Shown piece after piece: positions 8,985-19,362 of a DNA stretch of 64,000 nucleotides. The stretch covers positions 975,278-1,039,277 of the forward strand of contig NZ_CP025544.1 in assembly GCF_003366055.1 (NCBI RefSeq), written 5' to 3'. Every line of letters starts with the position of its first letter. The first letter of the stretch is position 1. Under the pieces are notes generated by a model, which was not told where the DNA came from, searched no databases, and saw nothing but the letters and a program-made list of their open reading frames with translations. The DNA is from Candidatus Chromulinivorax destructor (GTDB taxonomy: Bacteria; Babelota; Babeliae; Babelales; Chromulinivoraceae). Made by a program: the position numbers and the translations under genes.

Positions 8985-11480
8985 TTAGTTGCTTGCAGTT
9001 ACCGTCTTCTTTTTTTTAGGTGCGCTTGTTTTTTCTACGCTCTTTTTCTTTTCTACTTTTTCTTTTGCTACTTTACGAGTAAATGGATTTTCTTCCAATG
9101 CTCGTTCAAGAACTTCGTCCATATCTTTTGCAAAAAATAGGTTAACATTTTCAATTTCATGAGCAAATTCTTTGATATCATCTTCGTTTGGATATGGTAA
9201 AATAACATCCGTCATCTGATACTGTTGTGCTGCAAGAAGTTTTTCTTTTAATCCACCAACACCAAGCACTCTGCCTCGTAGTGTTATTTCACCAGTCATT
9301 GCAAGATGCGGTTTTAATGGAACACCTGTTAACGCCGAAACCATAGCACAGCACATTGATATTCCTGCAGAAGGGCCATCTTTAGGTGTTGCACCCTCTG
9401 GTAAGTGAATATGAATATCTTTGTTGTTAAACATAGTTTGCGGTATTTTTAAACGAGTTGCATTTGCTTTAATATAGCTAAATGCAGCTTGTGCAGATTC
9501 TTGCATAACTTCGCCAAGTTGCCCAGTTAGCGTAAAGTTTCCTTTACCTGGAAGTAAAGCAACTTCGATTTCTAAAACATCGCCACCCATTTCTGTCCAT
9601 GCAAGGCCAGTTGCAATACCAACGCGATTACCAATATTTAAGTTTGTTTTTTTAAATTTAGGGTAACCAAGCCATGTTTGTATCAGGGCAGGTGTTACAG
9701 TCACTACTTTTTCAAGGTCACCGTTTAAGAGTTCTTGAATTGCTTTGCGAATTAATTTGGTAACAACTCGTTCAAGCTGACGAACACCAGCTTCTTGTGT
9801 ATATTCATTAATAACAAGCAGCAGGGTTGCATCATTAATTTTAAACTGTTTTTTAGGAACGTTATGTTCTTTTAAATGTTTTGGAATTAAGAATTTATTT
9901 GCGATAAAAAGCTTGTCTTTTTCTGTGTATCCAGCAAGCGAGATGATTTCCATACGATCGTATAACGGGTAAGGAATCATTTCAATCATGTTTGCTGTTG
10001 CAATAAACATAACTTGAGACAAATCATATTCAGCATCCACAAAATGATCGATAAATGATTTGTTTTGTTCTGGATCTAACACTTCAAGCAAAGCTGCAGA
10101 AGGGTCACCAGCATGGTCACGCGCCATTTTATCAATTTCATCAAGCAAGATAACAGGGTTGACTGTTTTTGCTTTTCTCATAGCCTGAATAATCTTTCCT
10201 GGCATTGCCCCAATGTAGGTTCTACGATGGCCACGAATTTCAGCTTCATCACGAACCCCACCAAGAGATATACGCACAAACTCACGACCTAAACTTGCTG
10301 CAATTGAGCTTGCAAGTGATGTTTTACCAACACCTGGTGCACCAACTAAGCAAATAATTGGAGAGCGTGTCAGATTTTTTGCGAATTTTTTTGCTGCAAT
10401 AAACTCAATAATTCGATCTTTAACTTTTTTTAGGCCGGCATGTTGCTTATTTAAAATGGTCTCAGCTTGTTTTAAGCTGATAGAGTCTTTGCTTATTTTA
10501 TGCCATGGCAGGTTAATAATCCAATCAAGATAGTTTTTACTCACCGATGATTCAGCAGACATTGCTGGCATCTGTTCAAGGCGAGACAACTCTTTATCTG
10601 TTTTTTCAACCAGATGAGCAGGCAACTTTAAGGCTTTTAATTGAAGACGAAGTTCATTAACTTCTTCCATCTGATCTTCTTTACCAAGCTCTTTATGAAT
10701 AGCTTTAATCTGTTCTGTTAAATAATATTCACGTTGATTTTTTTCAACTTGATCTTGGATACGACATTTAATTCGTTGTTCAACATCTAAGATGTCGATC
10801 TCATTTTTTAATAAGACCGTCAGGTTGATCATACGGGTTGTTAACTCTGGAGTTTCTAAAATTTTTTGACGATCAAGAAATGACAGATTTGCATGCACTG
10901 CAATAGTATCAACGACAGAGTCTTTATCCGTAAACGAGCGAGTCATAACCGTTAAGTCTGTTGGTATTTTTGTATTAACTTTTATGTAGCTTTGGTACAC
11001 GAGGTCTAATTGTCGCCAAGCAGCTTCCATTTCTGAATTGCTTGAACTGTGTACAGTTGGTATATATTCAAAATTTGCTTGTAAAAAATCAGACTGAGGA
11101 GCCATTGATGCTATTTTTGCCCGATGAATACCTTCGATTAATATTTTAAGTGATCCGTTTGGCATTTTAATAATTTGTAAAATGCTTGAAACCGTACCGT
11201 ATTCAAACAGATCATCGAGTTTTGGATCTTCTGTATCAGGGTGTTTTTGAGACGTTACAAAAATAGTTTTATTGTTATGTTTCATAGCATATTCAACTGC
11301 ATTAATAGAAGATTTTCTTCCAACAATGACAGGTACGATGCTACTTGGCAGGGTAACAATATTTTTTAAAGGTAAAACAGGAAGTGTTAATGGTAAATCT
11401 TCTATAGTCGTGTCCGTTGAAGCATTATTGAATTCGGAATCTTTAGCGAAAGTTGTGATGATATCTTTTTCTGAGTTCAT
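8985..11480 (-). CDS. lon: ATP-dependent protease Lon
   Basis: Lon is an AAA+ serine protease that degrades misfolded and regulatory proteins in the cytoplasm. The start at 11480 ([10 protein letters not shown]) is preceded by AAAGGGAG; a longer in-frame start at 11501 lacks such a site. An N-terminal LON substrate domain ([19 protein letters not shown]) is followed by a helical region, the Walker [10 protein letters not shown] (about residue 380), Walker [10 protein letters not shown], and [15 protein letters not shown]. The protease domain has the catalytic Ser in KDGPSAGIS (about 703) and the Lys in [11 protein letters not shown] (about 742). The 831-residue length is slightly above the family norm because of a lysine-rich C-terminal tail ([14 protein letters not shown]). 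All catalytic residues are present, so it should be active. Confidence 0.97.
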   Translation of the reverse strand: MNSEKDIITTFAKDSEFNNASTDTTIEDLPLTLPVLPLKNIVTLPSSIVPVIVGRKSSINAVEYAMKHNNKTIFVTSQKHPDTEDPKLDDLFEYGTVSSILQIIKMPNGSLKILIEGIHRAKIASMAPQSDFLQANFEYIPTVHSSSNSEMEAAWRQLDLVYQSYIKVNTKIPTDLTVMTRSFTDKDSVVDTIAVHANLSFLDRQKILETPELTTRMINLTVLLKNEIDILDVEQRIKCRIQDQVEKNQREYYLTEQIKAIHKELGKEDQMEEVNELRLQLKALKLPAHLVEKTDKELSRLEQMPAMSAESSVSKNYLDWIINLPWHKISKDSISLKQAETILNKQHAGLKKVKDRIIEFIAAKKFAKNLTRSPIICLVGAPGVGKTSLASSIAASLGREFVRISLGGVRDEAEIRGHRRTYIGAMPGKIIQAMRKAKTVNPVILLDEIDKMARDHAGDPSAALLEVLDPEQNKSFIDHFVDAEYDLSQVMFIATANMIEMIPYPLYDRMEIISLAGYTEKDKLFIANKFLIPKHLKEHNVPKKQFKINDATLLLVINEYTQEAGVRQLERVVTKLIRKAIQELLNGDLEKVVTVTPALIQTWLGYPKFKKTNLNIGNRVGIATGLAWTEMGGDVLEIEVALLPGKGNFTLTGQLGEVMQESAQAAFSYIKANATRLKIPQTMFNNKDIHIHLPEGATPKDGPSAGISMCCAMVSALTGVPLKPHLAMTGEITLRGRVLGVGGLKEKLLAAQQYQMTDVILPYPNEDDIKEFAHEIENVNLFFAKDMDEVLERALEENPFTRKVAKEKVEKKKSVEKTSAPKKKKTVTASN

Positions 11481-11650
11481 GTACAAAACTCCCTTTCTCA
11501 ATGATATTTTTCCCTAATCTATCAGACTTTTATAGTTTATCAGAGATCACGTATTTCGCAAACTGATATGCATAGTTTTAAAAAAAAGAGAGTTCAATTC
11601 ATACAATCAGAAAAATGATACATAGGTTAAGTTTTATTGAATATGGACCT

Positions 11651-11780
11651 AGGTTTTGGGAACCAAATTTTGACTTTAAAGTTGTACCCTACGTTTTCTA
11701 TGAAAACTCCGGGAATTTGCTTACCGGTGGGACTGTTGCACTTTTTCTTTACATAAAAAAAGCGTCAAGTTGCTGATGCA
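11651..11780. repeat. Dispersed TIR repeat, copy 4 (A module, decayed B side)
   Basis: It starts AGGTTTTGGGAACCAAATTT and continues with CCCTACGTTTTCTATGAAAA, CTCCGGGAATTTGC, TTACCGGTGGGACTGTTGCA and AAAAAAGCGTCAAG. The GC-rich hairpin and the right terminal repeat are not recognisable. It lies between lon and an ankyrin gene. Confidence 0.65.
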
Positions 11781-11791
11781 AAAACTATGAG

Positions 11792-13618
11792 TTAATTATA
11801 TTTTCTACGTACGTTTGGCATTGCTGTCATTATATTGCTATCTTTTTCTAAAGAATCGTTCTCTCTGGTTCGTTTATTATTGTCAGAGCTGCTTGAAATT
11901 GGTTGCTCTAAAGTTTCATGTTCATCAATTATGATAATTTCTTGTAAAGTTTGTATAGGACGTTTATTTTTTATTTTAGATTCTTTTATGATGTCTAGTA
12001 AGGTAGTCATGGCAGTTTTGTTGCGGTGCGTAAAAGTTTCAGGTGTTTGTTCTTGGTTTGTATCAGGCAATGATGGAAAAGAATCATTTAACCATAGATC
12101 AAACAAACTTGGCCCTTGCTTTATTGGCCCTTGCCTTAACGATATATTGAGATTTCTTTGATGTGGAGTAAAACTTATTGCGTGATGATCTTGTAATAAT
12201 TGAGCTATTTCATCAAGATTATAGCGTTGAGCAATTTGTAAAGCTGTGCCATCAAATATATTTGAAATATTCACTTTTGCATCATGATTAATCAGTAATT
12301 TTGCAATTTCTAACGAATTTGCATAGACAGCTTCTTGTAAAGGAGTGTATCCATAGAGATCTCGTTTTTGGTTAGATTCATCAGAATTTTCATTAAAGTT
12401 TGGCAGAGAATCAGTAAGTTCTTTTGTTTTTATATCAACTCGTCTTCCAGAGCTATCAATTTGGTGAGCTATTTGTCCATCGAAAGTCATTGGATGTTCT
12501 TCTTGAAATGAAGTTGGGTTATTTGCATCTGCACCAGCTTGTAAGAGAGCTTGGACTATTTCTATATTTTTTTTCTGAACAGCATGAACTAAAGGAGTTA
12601 AGCCTTTATCATTTTTTTCTTCTATATCGACAGGAGATGTAAGTAGTTGTATGACAGCAGCTGTATTATTTTTATCAATAGCCATATCAAGTATGGTATT
12701 ACTTGGAAATACACCATGGGAGAGTAAGAGCTGCAACATTTCCATATCATCATTTAAGACTGCACGTTCTATAAGAAACGAAAACTGTTGATAAAGGTAC
12801 AGAGGTGTTTTATCTAAAACTAGTTTTGTTACAGGGAGCGAATAATTTTCTACTGCATTTTGCAAGTATTTACGAATATTATATTTTTCATGATGCATGT
12901 CAATTGCATGTGAATTAAACAACAGCGTAGCCAAAGGTACATGGTTGAATCTTATAGCACCATTAACTAAGCTGAATAGCTGAGCAGAATTATTTTGTCT
13001 CAGTTTATTAAAAATAGAGGGCAAAAATATATGTTGATATTTCAATAGGTAGGTACATACAGGGTTGTCTATTTGATAAAAAGATGTAATGAGAGCTTGC
13101 TGAATTGTTGGAATATTATAGATTTGATTATATTCTTTTTCGTATTGACAAGTCATATCATAATCTTTATTTTGCCCCGTACCTATTGCTTGGTACGATC
13201 TAAAAAATCCTACATCACTATCTTTAAACATCTTGCCATTGCATGGGAAACATAATTGATTTCTATCAAATTTTATATATGCATCTTTTGCTTGAGCAAT
13301 TTCATTTTCTAATGCATATAAGAATATTTCTTGCATGCTGTCTGCAATATAATCTTGTGATAATTGAATTACTTCACCAAAATTAGTTTCATCATCTTGA
13401 ATAAGATGATTTTGTACATAATCATGGAGCTTTGGTGTCGTTGAATCTAGAGAATGTAAAATTCGAAAACCTTCTTCAAGTATAGGATATTGCGTAGCTA
13501 TGTTTGATATATCAATAATATCATGATTATCTTTTGATTCTTCTGCTGCATGCGTAACATGTAAATTATGCAGCATCGTGCATAGCAGGGCTATGTGTAA
13601 GATGTTATATTCTTTCAT
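11792..13618 (-). CDS. Exported ankyrin-repeat protein (608 aa)
   Basis: The ATG at 13618 (MKEYNILHIALLCTMLHNLH) is favoured over 13636 because a GGAATAAT site precedes it. The signal peptide is followed by an N-terminal domain with IDISNIATQYPILEEGFRIL, which recurs in the other two ankyrin proteins of this cluster. About five ankyrin repeats lie in the middle and C-terminal part (GLTPLVHAVQKKNIEIVQAL, then GADANNP; and GYTPLQEAVYANSLEIAKLL). A polar tail with KNKRPIQ and SSSSDNNKRTREN follows. Ankyrin repeats bind partner proteins, and with a signal peptide in an intracellular bacterium a host-directed effector is plausible but inferred. Confidence 0.85.
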   Translation of the reverse strand: MKEYNILHIALLCTMLHNLHVTHAAEESKDNHDIIDISNIATQYPILEEGFRILHSLDSTTPKLHDYVQNHLIQDDETNFGEVIQLSQDYIADSMQEIFLYALENEIAQAKDAYIKFDRNQLCFPCNGKMFKDSDVGFFRSYQAIGTGQNKDYDMTCQYEKEYNQIYNIPTIQQALITSFYQIDNPVCTYLLKYQHIFLPSIFNKLRQNNSAQLFSLVNGAIRFNHVPLATLLFNSHAIDMHHEKYNIRKYLQNAVENYSLPVTKLVLDKTPLYLYQQFSFLIERAVLNDDMEMLQLLLSHGVFPSNTILDMAIDKNNTAAVIQLLTSPVDIEEKNDKGLTPLVHAVQKKNIEIVQALLQAGADANNPTSFQEEHPMTFDGQIAHQIDSSGRRVDIKTKELTDSLPNFNENSDESNQKRDLYGYTPLQEAVYANSLEIAKLLINHDAKVNISNIFDGTALQIAQRYNLDEIAQLLQDHHAISFTPHQRNLNISLRQGPIKQGPSLFDLWLNDSFPSLPDTNQEQTPETFTHRNKTAMTTLLDIIKESKIKNKRPIQTLQEIIIIDEHETLEQPISSSSDNNKRTRENDSLEKDSNIMTAMPNVRRKYN

Positions 13619-13827
13619 ATTATTCCAAATTTTCATAGAGTCTATTAATAAAAATATTCAATGAGTAATAGTATACAAAAAAAATGTTATATATTTCAAT
13701 GTATCTTTAGTTTATATGTTTTTTATTGTATTGATTATTGGCAGCTGAATCTATTGATGTCGCTCCAGCTATTTTAGTATGATGACATAGCAGGCTGAAT
13801 ATTTTTATTATAAAAAAGGAAAATTAT

Positions 13828-14286
13828 ATGAAGTTTATACCAGTAAATAATTTTATGATGTGTGTTTTATTGTCAATATTGGGTAACGCTTCGCCTATGC
13901 AAGCTTTTGGTTTTGAAGATTATCATACTTCGCATACTGTTACGTTAGCTCAAGTTGTTGATTCATATCCAAAATTTGAGGTGATTAGGGATTATTTATT
14001 GACTCAATTATCAGCTCGAGCAGAGGCTTTAGGGCAGCAACCTTCTGGAAAAGACTTTATTGCAATATATGATGCAATGCCAAAAGACTTACAAAAAGAT
14101 TTAAATAATATGTATCTTACGATGCCTCTATTTGCACAAAACGAAGTAATTGAACAGTTTGGTTATGATCCAAATGAGCTTCATGCTGTTATAGCAAATG
14201 AAATTGCACAACGGGCAACTAAAAAAATCAATAAAGAAATTAATAAAGCTGCTAAAAGTTTGAATACATGGTGGAATGGTAAATAA
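13828..14286 (+). CDS. Small exported protein sharing the ankyrin-cluster N-terminal domain
   Basis: A 152-residue protein begins after an AAAAAAGGAAAATTAT ribosome-binding region. The N-terminus (MKFIPVNNFMMCVLLSILGN) is a signal peptide. The next segment, VTLAQVVDSYPKFEVIRDYL, resembles VPVQDIVHSYKHIDEGFDL and IDISNIATQYPILEEGFRI in the neighbouring ankyrin proteins, so it may be the bare N-terminal domain of that family without repeats. The C-terminus is basic and helical (KKINKEINKAAKSLNTWWNG). It is transcribed divergently from the 608-aa ankyrin gene. Function unknown. Confidence 0.75.
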   Translation: MKFIPVNNFMMCVLLSILGNASPMQAFGFEDYHTSHTVTLAQVVDSYPKFEVIRDYLLTQLSARAEALGQQPSGKDFIAIYDAMPKDLQKDLNNMYLTMPLFAQNEVIEQFGYDPNELHAVIANEIAQRATKKINKEINKAAKSLNTWWNGK

Positions 14287-14306
14287 AATTTACACGTGCA
14301 CAAAAA

Positions 14307-14455
14307 CCTACGATATTGCTGGGCTCATTTACGGAAATGCACTATTTTTAGTTTGAAAAATAGTGCATCAGGCCCACTGGCCTGCAAATTCTTGGAGTTT
14401 TATTAGCAAAACGTAGGGTAAAATACGACAGTGAAAAATTAATTCACTGAGCGCT
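14307..14455. repeat. Dispersed TIR repeat, copy 5 (inverted orientation)
   Basis: It reads CCTACGATATTGCTGGGCTC (partial B-module) and then TAGTGCATCAGGCCCACTGG, CCTGCAAATTCTTGGAGTTT, AAACGTAGGGTAAAA and ATTCACTGAGC. The GC-rich hairpin is deleted. It lies between converging genes and might assist termination. Confidence 0.7.
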
Positions 14456-14468
14456 ACTTTAAAAATTA

Positions 14469-15665
14469 TTATGAGATAGTACATCTTTTTTCTTGAGATT
14501 TGGGCGCATTTTGTAAAATTTCATACATGCTTTTATGCAAAGCTACATTTGGTTGACGTTTAAAAATAGTGATATCTGCACCAGCATCAATGAGCGTTTG
14601 TACTATTTTTGCATGATAAAATTGAACAGCTATATAGAGAGGCGATTTCCCTTGGCGATCAAGACTCTCGATACAAGCATCATTACATAGTAAATTGCGG
14701 GTAATTTCATCTGAGGAATTATATTTTGCTGCATAATGTAAAGGTGTCCATCCGTTCATATCTGCGGCGTTACTATCTACTTGTTTGCGCAAAAGAGCTT
14801 GTACTGCCCTCAGGTTATTATATTGAACAGCTACATGGAGGGGCTTTTTGCCTTGATGGTCTGGTATGTGTGGATTTGCACCATGATACAGCAGTAAAGT
14901 CACTTTACAGCATTCATCCTTTTGGTGGTTTTTATGAGCGGCTGCAAGGTGAAGAGGTGTTAGCCCGTTAGATTCTTGCGGATTAATGTACACACCTGCA
15001 TAAAGCAAAATTCCTGTTATTTTATAGTTTTGTATAAAATGTAAGCAGCTTAAGCCTTTATTGTTTACCAGGTTTACATCTGCTCCCATTGCAATAAGGT
15101 CTGACACAATACACATTAAAGAGCGTTGCTGTTGTATTCCTTCATGAGAATTTGGTTTAAATATAAAAGTGTTTACAACTTTATGTAAGATGGTATTACC
15201 ATCTTCATCGTGGGTATTTATAAGCTTTTTAATGTATGGTTGACTAAATTTGGTATGATTTTTTTTAAGATAGCTATAATACGGATGATCTAGATTGCTG
15301 AGCACAGGAATAGGTTGTTGAGCTGCCGTTGTTACAATGTCTAAGAAAGTATCTTTCATGCGGTCTAAAATAATAGACTCAGCTTGTGCAATAACATGTG
15401 CAAAGTCTTGTGTGAAGTTTTCATCTAATATATTTTTAACATGCAGTTCAGATTTTAAAAAATCATAAAATGATAATTTTTCTTCTGTAAGATCAAAGCC
15501 TTCATCAATATGTTTGTATGAATGAACAATATCTTGCACAGGAACTGTTCTTGTTTGCTGGCAACTATACAAAGTGCTCTGTAAAAGTGAAAATATGTTA
15601 CCTGCAATCAACAAGCATTGTTTAAAGTTCGTTTTTATTACGTGTTGCGTATGGGATTTTTGCAT
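14469..15665 (-). CDS. Exported ankyrin-repeat protein (398 aa)
   Basis: The N-terminus has a basic stretch and then CLLIAGNIFSLLQSTLYS, a probable signal peptide. The shared N-terminal motif VPVQDIVHSYKHIDEGFDL follows. About six ankyrin repeats fill the C-terminal two thirds, for example GLTPLHLAAAHKNHQKDECC, KKPLHVAVQYNNLRAVQALL, GWTPLHYAAKYNSSDEITRN and KSPLYIAVQFYHAKIVQTLI. The gene starts 4 bp after the stop of the 119-aa gene and about 380 bp after the 392-aa ankyrin gene, so the three probably form one operon read from 17221 down. An exported protein-binding protein, possibly a host effector, is inferred. Confidence 0.85.
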   Translation of the reverse strand: MQKSHTQHVIKTNFKQCLLIAGNIFSLLQSTLYSCQQTRTVPVQDIVHSYKHIDEGFDLTEEKLSFYDFLKSELHVKNILDENFTQDFAHVIAQAESIILDRMKDTFLDIVTTAAQQPIPVLSNLDHPYYSYLKKNHTKFSQPYIKKLINTHDEDGNTILHKVVNTFIFKPNSHEGIQQQRSLMCIVSDLIAMGADVNLVNNKGLSCLHFIQNYKITGILLYAGVYINPQESNGLTPLHLAAAHKNHQKDECCKVTLLLYHGANPHIPDHQGKKPLHVAVQYNNLRAVQALLRKQVDSNAADMNGWTPLHYAAKYNSSDEITRNLLCNDACIESLDRQGKSPLYIAVQFYHAKIVQTLIDAGADITIFKRQPNVALHKSMYEILQNAPKSQEKRCTIS

Positions 15666-15669
15666 GAGT

Positions 15670-16029
15670 TTAAACCTGTTTAAGCACTGCTGTGATTTCT
15701 CTTGTTTTTTTTCTTATCTGATTAATGAGGTACGCAGAGTCTACTTCGTAGGTAGGGTAGCCAGATTTTCTTGTATCACGTAATGCTCTATAATATAAAC
15801 ATAGTTCATCCATATCGTGAGTTCGTTTGATTCTAGCAGCAATATTTTTTTCATCGACGATTATCATAGATGATTGTATTGCCGTAGACATAAAATCTGT
15901 ATTGGATTTTTGAGAAAATGGAATATGGGAAACAATTTTTTTGTTGCCAAGAAAATGTTTTTCAGATGAATGCGTTTGCGTCGTAACAAATACAAGAACA
16001 AGCATTATTATTTTTTTTATACATTTCAT
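15670..16029 (-). CDS. Small exported protein between two ankyrin genes (119 aa)
   Basis: I placed the start at 16029 (MKCIKKIIMLVLVFVTTQTH) because this gives a proper signal peptide. A longer frame to 16143 would run into the upstream ankyrin gene. The mature part contains AARIKRTHDMDELCLYYRAL and YEVDSAYLINQIRKKTREI and is mostly helical and basic. It lies 13 bp after the 392-aa ankyrin gene and 4 bp before the 398-aa one, which points to one transcript. No family recognised. It could be a partner of the flanking ankyrin proteins. Confidence 0.7.
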   Translation of the reverse strand: MKCIKKIIMLVLVFVTTQTHSSEKHFLGNKKIVSHIPFSQKSNTDFMSTAIQSSMIIVDEKNIAARIKRTHDMDELCLYYRALRDTRKSGYPTYEVDSAYLINQIRKKTREITAVLKQV

Positions 16030-16042
16030 GATATATATTTCG

Positions 16043-17221
16043 TTATATGTAAAGAGCTGTTCTTGACTGCTTTGTATTAGTATCTTCAGGTAGTTCCTCA
16101 GCTTTTCGTTTTTTTTCAATTGCAGCAGTGAGCATTGGTGCAATGCTCGTGTTTCTTGCTAAAGATAAAGGAGTAGATCCTTGTAGCGATTTTATTTCAA
16201 GATCAGCTTGTGCATCAAGAAATAATTGAATTATTCGTGGATTTTCGTATTGTATCGCAAAATTTAGAGCTGTATTATTGTATTGACACTGAGCGTTGAC
16301 ATCAGCTCCAGCTTGTAACAACAATTGTATAATTTCTGGTCTGTTTTGTAGTGTTGCGATATGTAAAGCAGTATAATTATATCCATGTCGTATGCTTAGA
16401 TCAGCTTTCGCTTTGATAAGATGCTTAACACCATTAATATTATTTTTATTTATAGATTCACTTAATGCTGTTTCTTTGTTATCGCTCATAATATCAGGAT
16501 TTACACCAGCCTTGAGTAATATTTGCATTGCTTCTGAGTCTTCATTGCTAGCTGCAATAACCAAAGGTGTTTCTCCTAAGTAATTTTGAGAGTTCCCATC
16601 AAACTGCTGCTCAAGCAACATGCTTATTATGGAAACTCTGTTGTGTTGAACTGCGACATGTACAGGTATATAAACTTTTTCATGAATACTATTTTTATTG
16701 ATATCAAGTGCAAGCAAAGTTTTAACAACTGGTAACGCATTGCTTGTAATAGCAGAAATGAGCAACTCAAACTCTTCATGTTTCCATTCTTCTGTTATAA
16801 ATTTCATCCACCCAGCATGATGATTTTTAACATAGATACAAACAGGATTTGTATCTGTTGTATTGTTTTTATTTTCAATAGCATCACTAAGTGTTTGCAT
16901 GAATAAAGGATGTATTGTGCGTGCAATAAGAGCTTGTGCTGTTTGTATTGCTGCATCAAATCTATCAACAAAATCACACTCATCTTCATGTTCTTGTTTG
17001 TTTTTTAGGTGTGTTGCAAATATAGTTGCAAGTGTTGGAATAGTTGTATTATGTTCCCGCAAAATAGTAAGCCCTTGTTCAAGTGCTGGATGAAGGTTAA
17101 CGTAACCTGCAATTTCATCGGCATCAATTAATTGGCTTGTATCTTCAGACAGATGCAATGATGCAGTTTGAGCTAAAATTACTAAGATTAAAGTCCGGTA
17201 TTTTTTAAATAAATAATTCAT
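16043..17221 (-). CDS. Exported ankyrin-repeat protein (392 aa)
   Basis: The signal peptide is MNYLFKKYRTLILVILAQTA. The shared N-terminal motif IDADEIAGYVNLHPALEQGL follows. About six ankyrin repeats begin near residue 140, for example YIPVHVAVQHNRVSIISMLL, ETPLVIAASNEDSEAMQILL, YTALHIATLQNRPEIIQLLL and NTALNFAIQYENPRIIQLFL. The tail is basic (IEKKRKAEELPEDTNTKQ). It is the first gene of a probable three-gene operon with the 119- and 398-aa genes. Protein binding is expected of the fold; the target, and delivery to a host, are inference. Confidence 0.87.
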   Translation of the reverse strand: MNYLFKKYRTLILVILAQTASLHLSEDTSQLIDADEIAGYVNLHPALEQGLTILREHNTTIPTLATIFATHLKNKQEHEDECDFVDRFDAAIQTAQALIARTIHPLFMQTLSDAIENKNNTTDTNPVCIYVKNHHAGWMKFITEEWKHEEFELLISAITSNALPVVKTLLALDINKNSIHEKVYIPVHVAVQHNRVSIISMLLEQQFDGNSQNYLGETPLVIAASNEDSEAMQILLKAGVNPDIMSDNKETALSESINKNNINGVKHLIKAKADLSIRHGYNYTALHIATLQNRPEIIQLLLQAGADVNAQCQYNNTALNFAIQYENPRIIQLFLDAQADLEIKSLQGSTPLSLARNTSIAPMLTAAIEKKRKAEELPEDTNTKQSRTALYI

Positions 17222-17878
17222 ATGTGAATTTTTTCATAAATAAATAATTGTTATAATGGTAATGTAAGCATGCCATTATTTTTAGTGAACGGCAATTGCC
17301 AGTTGCGTACATCATATTTTTATTACGGTGCTTTGCCGTGATTTTGTTATGAAAATTCTGAGTGTCTGCAAGTCAGAAGATCTGATACAATCTTATTTCA
17401 ACTAAAAAAGTATAACATAGCGCAGACTGCCGATAAGAATTTTGTTCTATGATTTTTACAAAAACTCCGAGAATTTGCTAGCCGGTGTGCTTGGTACACT
17501 TTTTTTAGATTAAAAAAGCGTCTAGTGGCAGCCGCCACCAACTTTCCGGAGATGAGCGCAGCGATATTGCAGGCTTATGTATTGATTTTAAAACTGTACA
17601 AGATTTTAACTATTTGCAAACAGGTTTTGCATTGCTCTCATGAAATTGATATGCTTTATTTATACAGTATGTATTAAATTTCAAGATATCTTAGTAAAGA
17701 CTATCAAACTTCAGAAAAAACTGTTTGCGTATAGAAATCATTAAGATTTTTTCTTTATGGTTGATATATAAGATTGTGTACATGAAACATGTATACTTTT
17801 ATATTTTTTATACGAGTTGATGCTTTTTACATTGATAGAGCTGAGTGTATGCAATTTTTTAATTTTAAAGGATGTTTC
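17222..17878. other. 657-bp divergent intergenic region
   Basis: It separates the ankyrin operon (minus) from the first nucleotide transporter (plus). The middle (17284-17574) holds repeat-family sequence. The rest is AT-rich and should contain divergent promoters, but I cannot place them securely. An in-frame ATG at 17789 lies upstream of the transporter start I favour. Confidence 0.5.
17284..17574. repeat. Dispersed TIR repeat, copy 6 (two units side by side)
   Basis: A decayed unit (GTGAACGGCAATTGCC, GAAAATTCTGAGTGTCTGCA, TTTCAACTAAAAAAG) is followed by a clearer one with AAAACTCCGAGAATTTGC, TAGCCGGTGTGCTTGGTACA, AAAAAAGCGTCTAGTGGCAG, CCGCCACCAACTTTCCGGAG, ATGAGCGCAGCGATATTGCA and GGC. 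This is the only place where two units abut. Confidence 0.65.
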
Positions 17879-19285
17879 ATGGGTTCGGGTCTAGAAAAAA
17901 CGATTCATAGTGATGTGAAAAAATATGAGCAGCTCAAATTTGCCCTTTTGACGCTTGCTTTTTGTCTGGTAATTGGCGCATATACTATTGTGAAAGAACT
18001 TAAGGACACGATCTTCGTTGGGATTGTCGGAAAATCACACATACCAGAAGCAAAATTTTTAGTTGTCTTCTTTTTAATTCCGGCAGCGCTTTTGTATGCA
18101 ACTTTGGTTGATAAAATTCGTCGTTATCAACTTTTATCATTTTATTGTTTCTTGTATGGATTAATTTTACTCTTCTTCACCTATTTATTAGGTTCTCCCG
18201 AGCATGGGCTTTTAAATACGGTAACCAGTCCTTGGCGTATTTTTGGATGGATATTCTTTTTTGTTCTTGAAGGTTTTTCACCGTTTGTTGTTGGTGTATT
18301 TTGGGCGTTTGCCAATTCAGTTTCTGATCCTGCAGAAGCAAAATCAAGTTATGCAACTATGGTAGCAGGCTCTAAAATGGGCGGTATGGCTACAGCTTTA
18401 TTTGCATGGTACATGATGAGCAATCTTCGCGATGTCTGGTTTTTTGATTTTTCTGATGTTGTTGCACATCAAGTTTTACTTGGTTTGTCAGCAGTTCTTC
18501 TTCTTTTAGTTCCCCTTGTTATTTATATTTTAATGAAAAAAGTTCCTGGTCGCTATTTGCACGGTTACGAAGTTGTGTATAAACAAGAAAAACGTAACAG
18601 CAAAGCAGGTACTGCAAATACTGGTATGTTATCTGGTTTGCAGATTATGCTAGAATCGCCTTACATATTAGGTATCTTTGCACTCGTATTCTTTTATGAA
18701 TCTTTAAACGTTGTGTTAAGTTATCAACGGATCTGTATTTTAGAAACTGCAGCAAAAGGTGCTAATGGGTTGGTAAGTTTATCGCATCTGACCGGATCAA
18801 TGTTTTGGCAAAGATTTTTAATGCACTTTGCAGGCTTAGTTTTATCATTGTTTGGCGTTCGCGTATTACTTAAACGTTATGGCGAAAAAGCATGTTTATT
18901 GTTGGTGCCTTTCTTAGTAGCATTATTATTAATCTATTTTATGGTTGTGCAAACAGAAGATTCAATTACATTTGTATTTATTGGTTTAGGTTCTATTAAC
19001 TATTCATTCTCGCAACCACTGCGTGAAAGTTTGTATATTCCAACCATGAAAGATATTAAGTTTAAAGCTAAATCGTGGATTGATACCTTTGGTACAAAAA
19101 TATCAAAAGCAGCTGGAAGTAGTTTTGTGAGCGTTGCAAAACATGCAGTTCCAGGTACAGCAGGTTTTTATTGCATCTACACAGGATTTTTTACCGTGTT
19201 AATTGCGGTATGGTTTTTAACTGCCTATTTGCTGGGTCGCCGTTATGAAAAAGCTGTTGAATCAAACGAAATTATTATGCAGTAA
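17879..19285 (+). CDS. tlc: ATP/ADP-type nucleotide transporter (NTT/Tlc family), first copy
   Basis: NTT proteins of intracellular bacteria and plastids exchange or import nucleotides across the inner membrane. The start at 17879 (MGSGLEKTIH) follows AAAGGA at correct spacing; an upstream ATG at 17789 lacks one. The 468-residue protein has about 11-12 hydrophobic segments. Family-like features include GAYTIVKELKDTIFVGIVGK in the first membrane segment and LRESLYIPTMKDIKFKAKSW late in the protein, both repeated almost exactly in the next gene. Substrate (ATP/ADP exchange or net nucleotide import) cannot be read from sequence. It forms a tandem pair with 19363-20757, 77 bp downstream, probably one transcript. 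Confidence 0.85.
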   Translation: MGSGLEKTIHSDVKKYEQLKFALLTLAFCLVIGAYTIVKELKDTIFVGIVGKSHIPEAKFLVVFFLIPAALLYATLVDKIRRYQLLSFYCFLYGLILLFFTYLLGSPEHGLLNTVTSPWRIFGWIFFFVLEGFSPFVVGVFWAFANSVSDPAEAKSSYATMVAGSKMGGMATALFAWYMMSNLRDVWFFDFSDVVAHQVLLGLSAVLLLLVPLVIYILMKKVPGRYLHGYEVVYKQEKRNSKAGTANTGMLSGLQIMLESPYILGIFALVFFYESLNVVLSYQRICILETAAKGANGLVSLSHLTGSMFWQRFLMHFAGLVLSLFGVRVLLKRYGEKACLLLVPFLVALLLIYFMVVQTEDSITFVFIGLGSINYSFSQPLRESLYIPTMKDIKFKAKSWIDTFGTKISKAAGSSFVSVAKHAVPGTAGFYCIYTGFFTVLIAVWFLTAYLLGRRYEKAVESNEIIMQ

Positions 19286-19362
19286 TATGGCAACTTTGTT
19301 GTTGTGTAAGTAATAAATTACAGATAAATAAAAAATATAATCTATTAAAAAGGTGAGGTTTT

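Noticed and set aside
11272-11517. 81-codon plus-strand frame antisense to the start of lon
   Set aside because: It is an antisense shadow of the Lon N-terminal domain.
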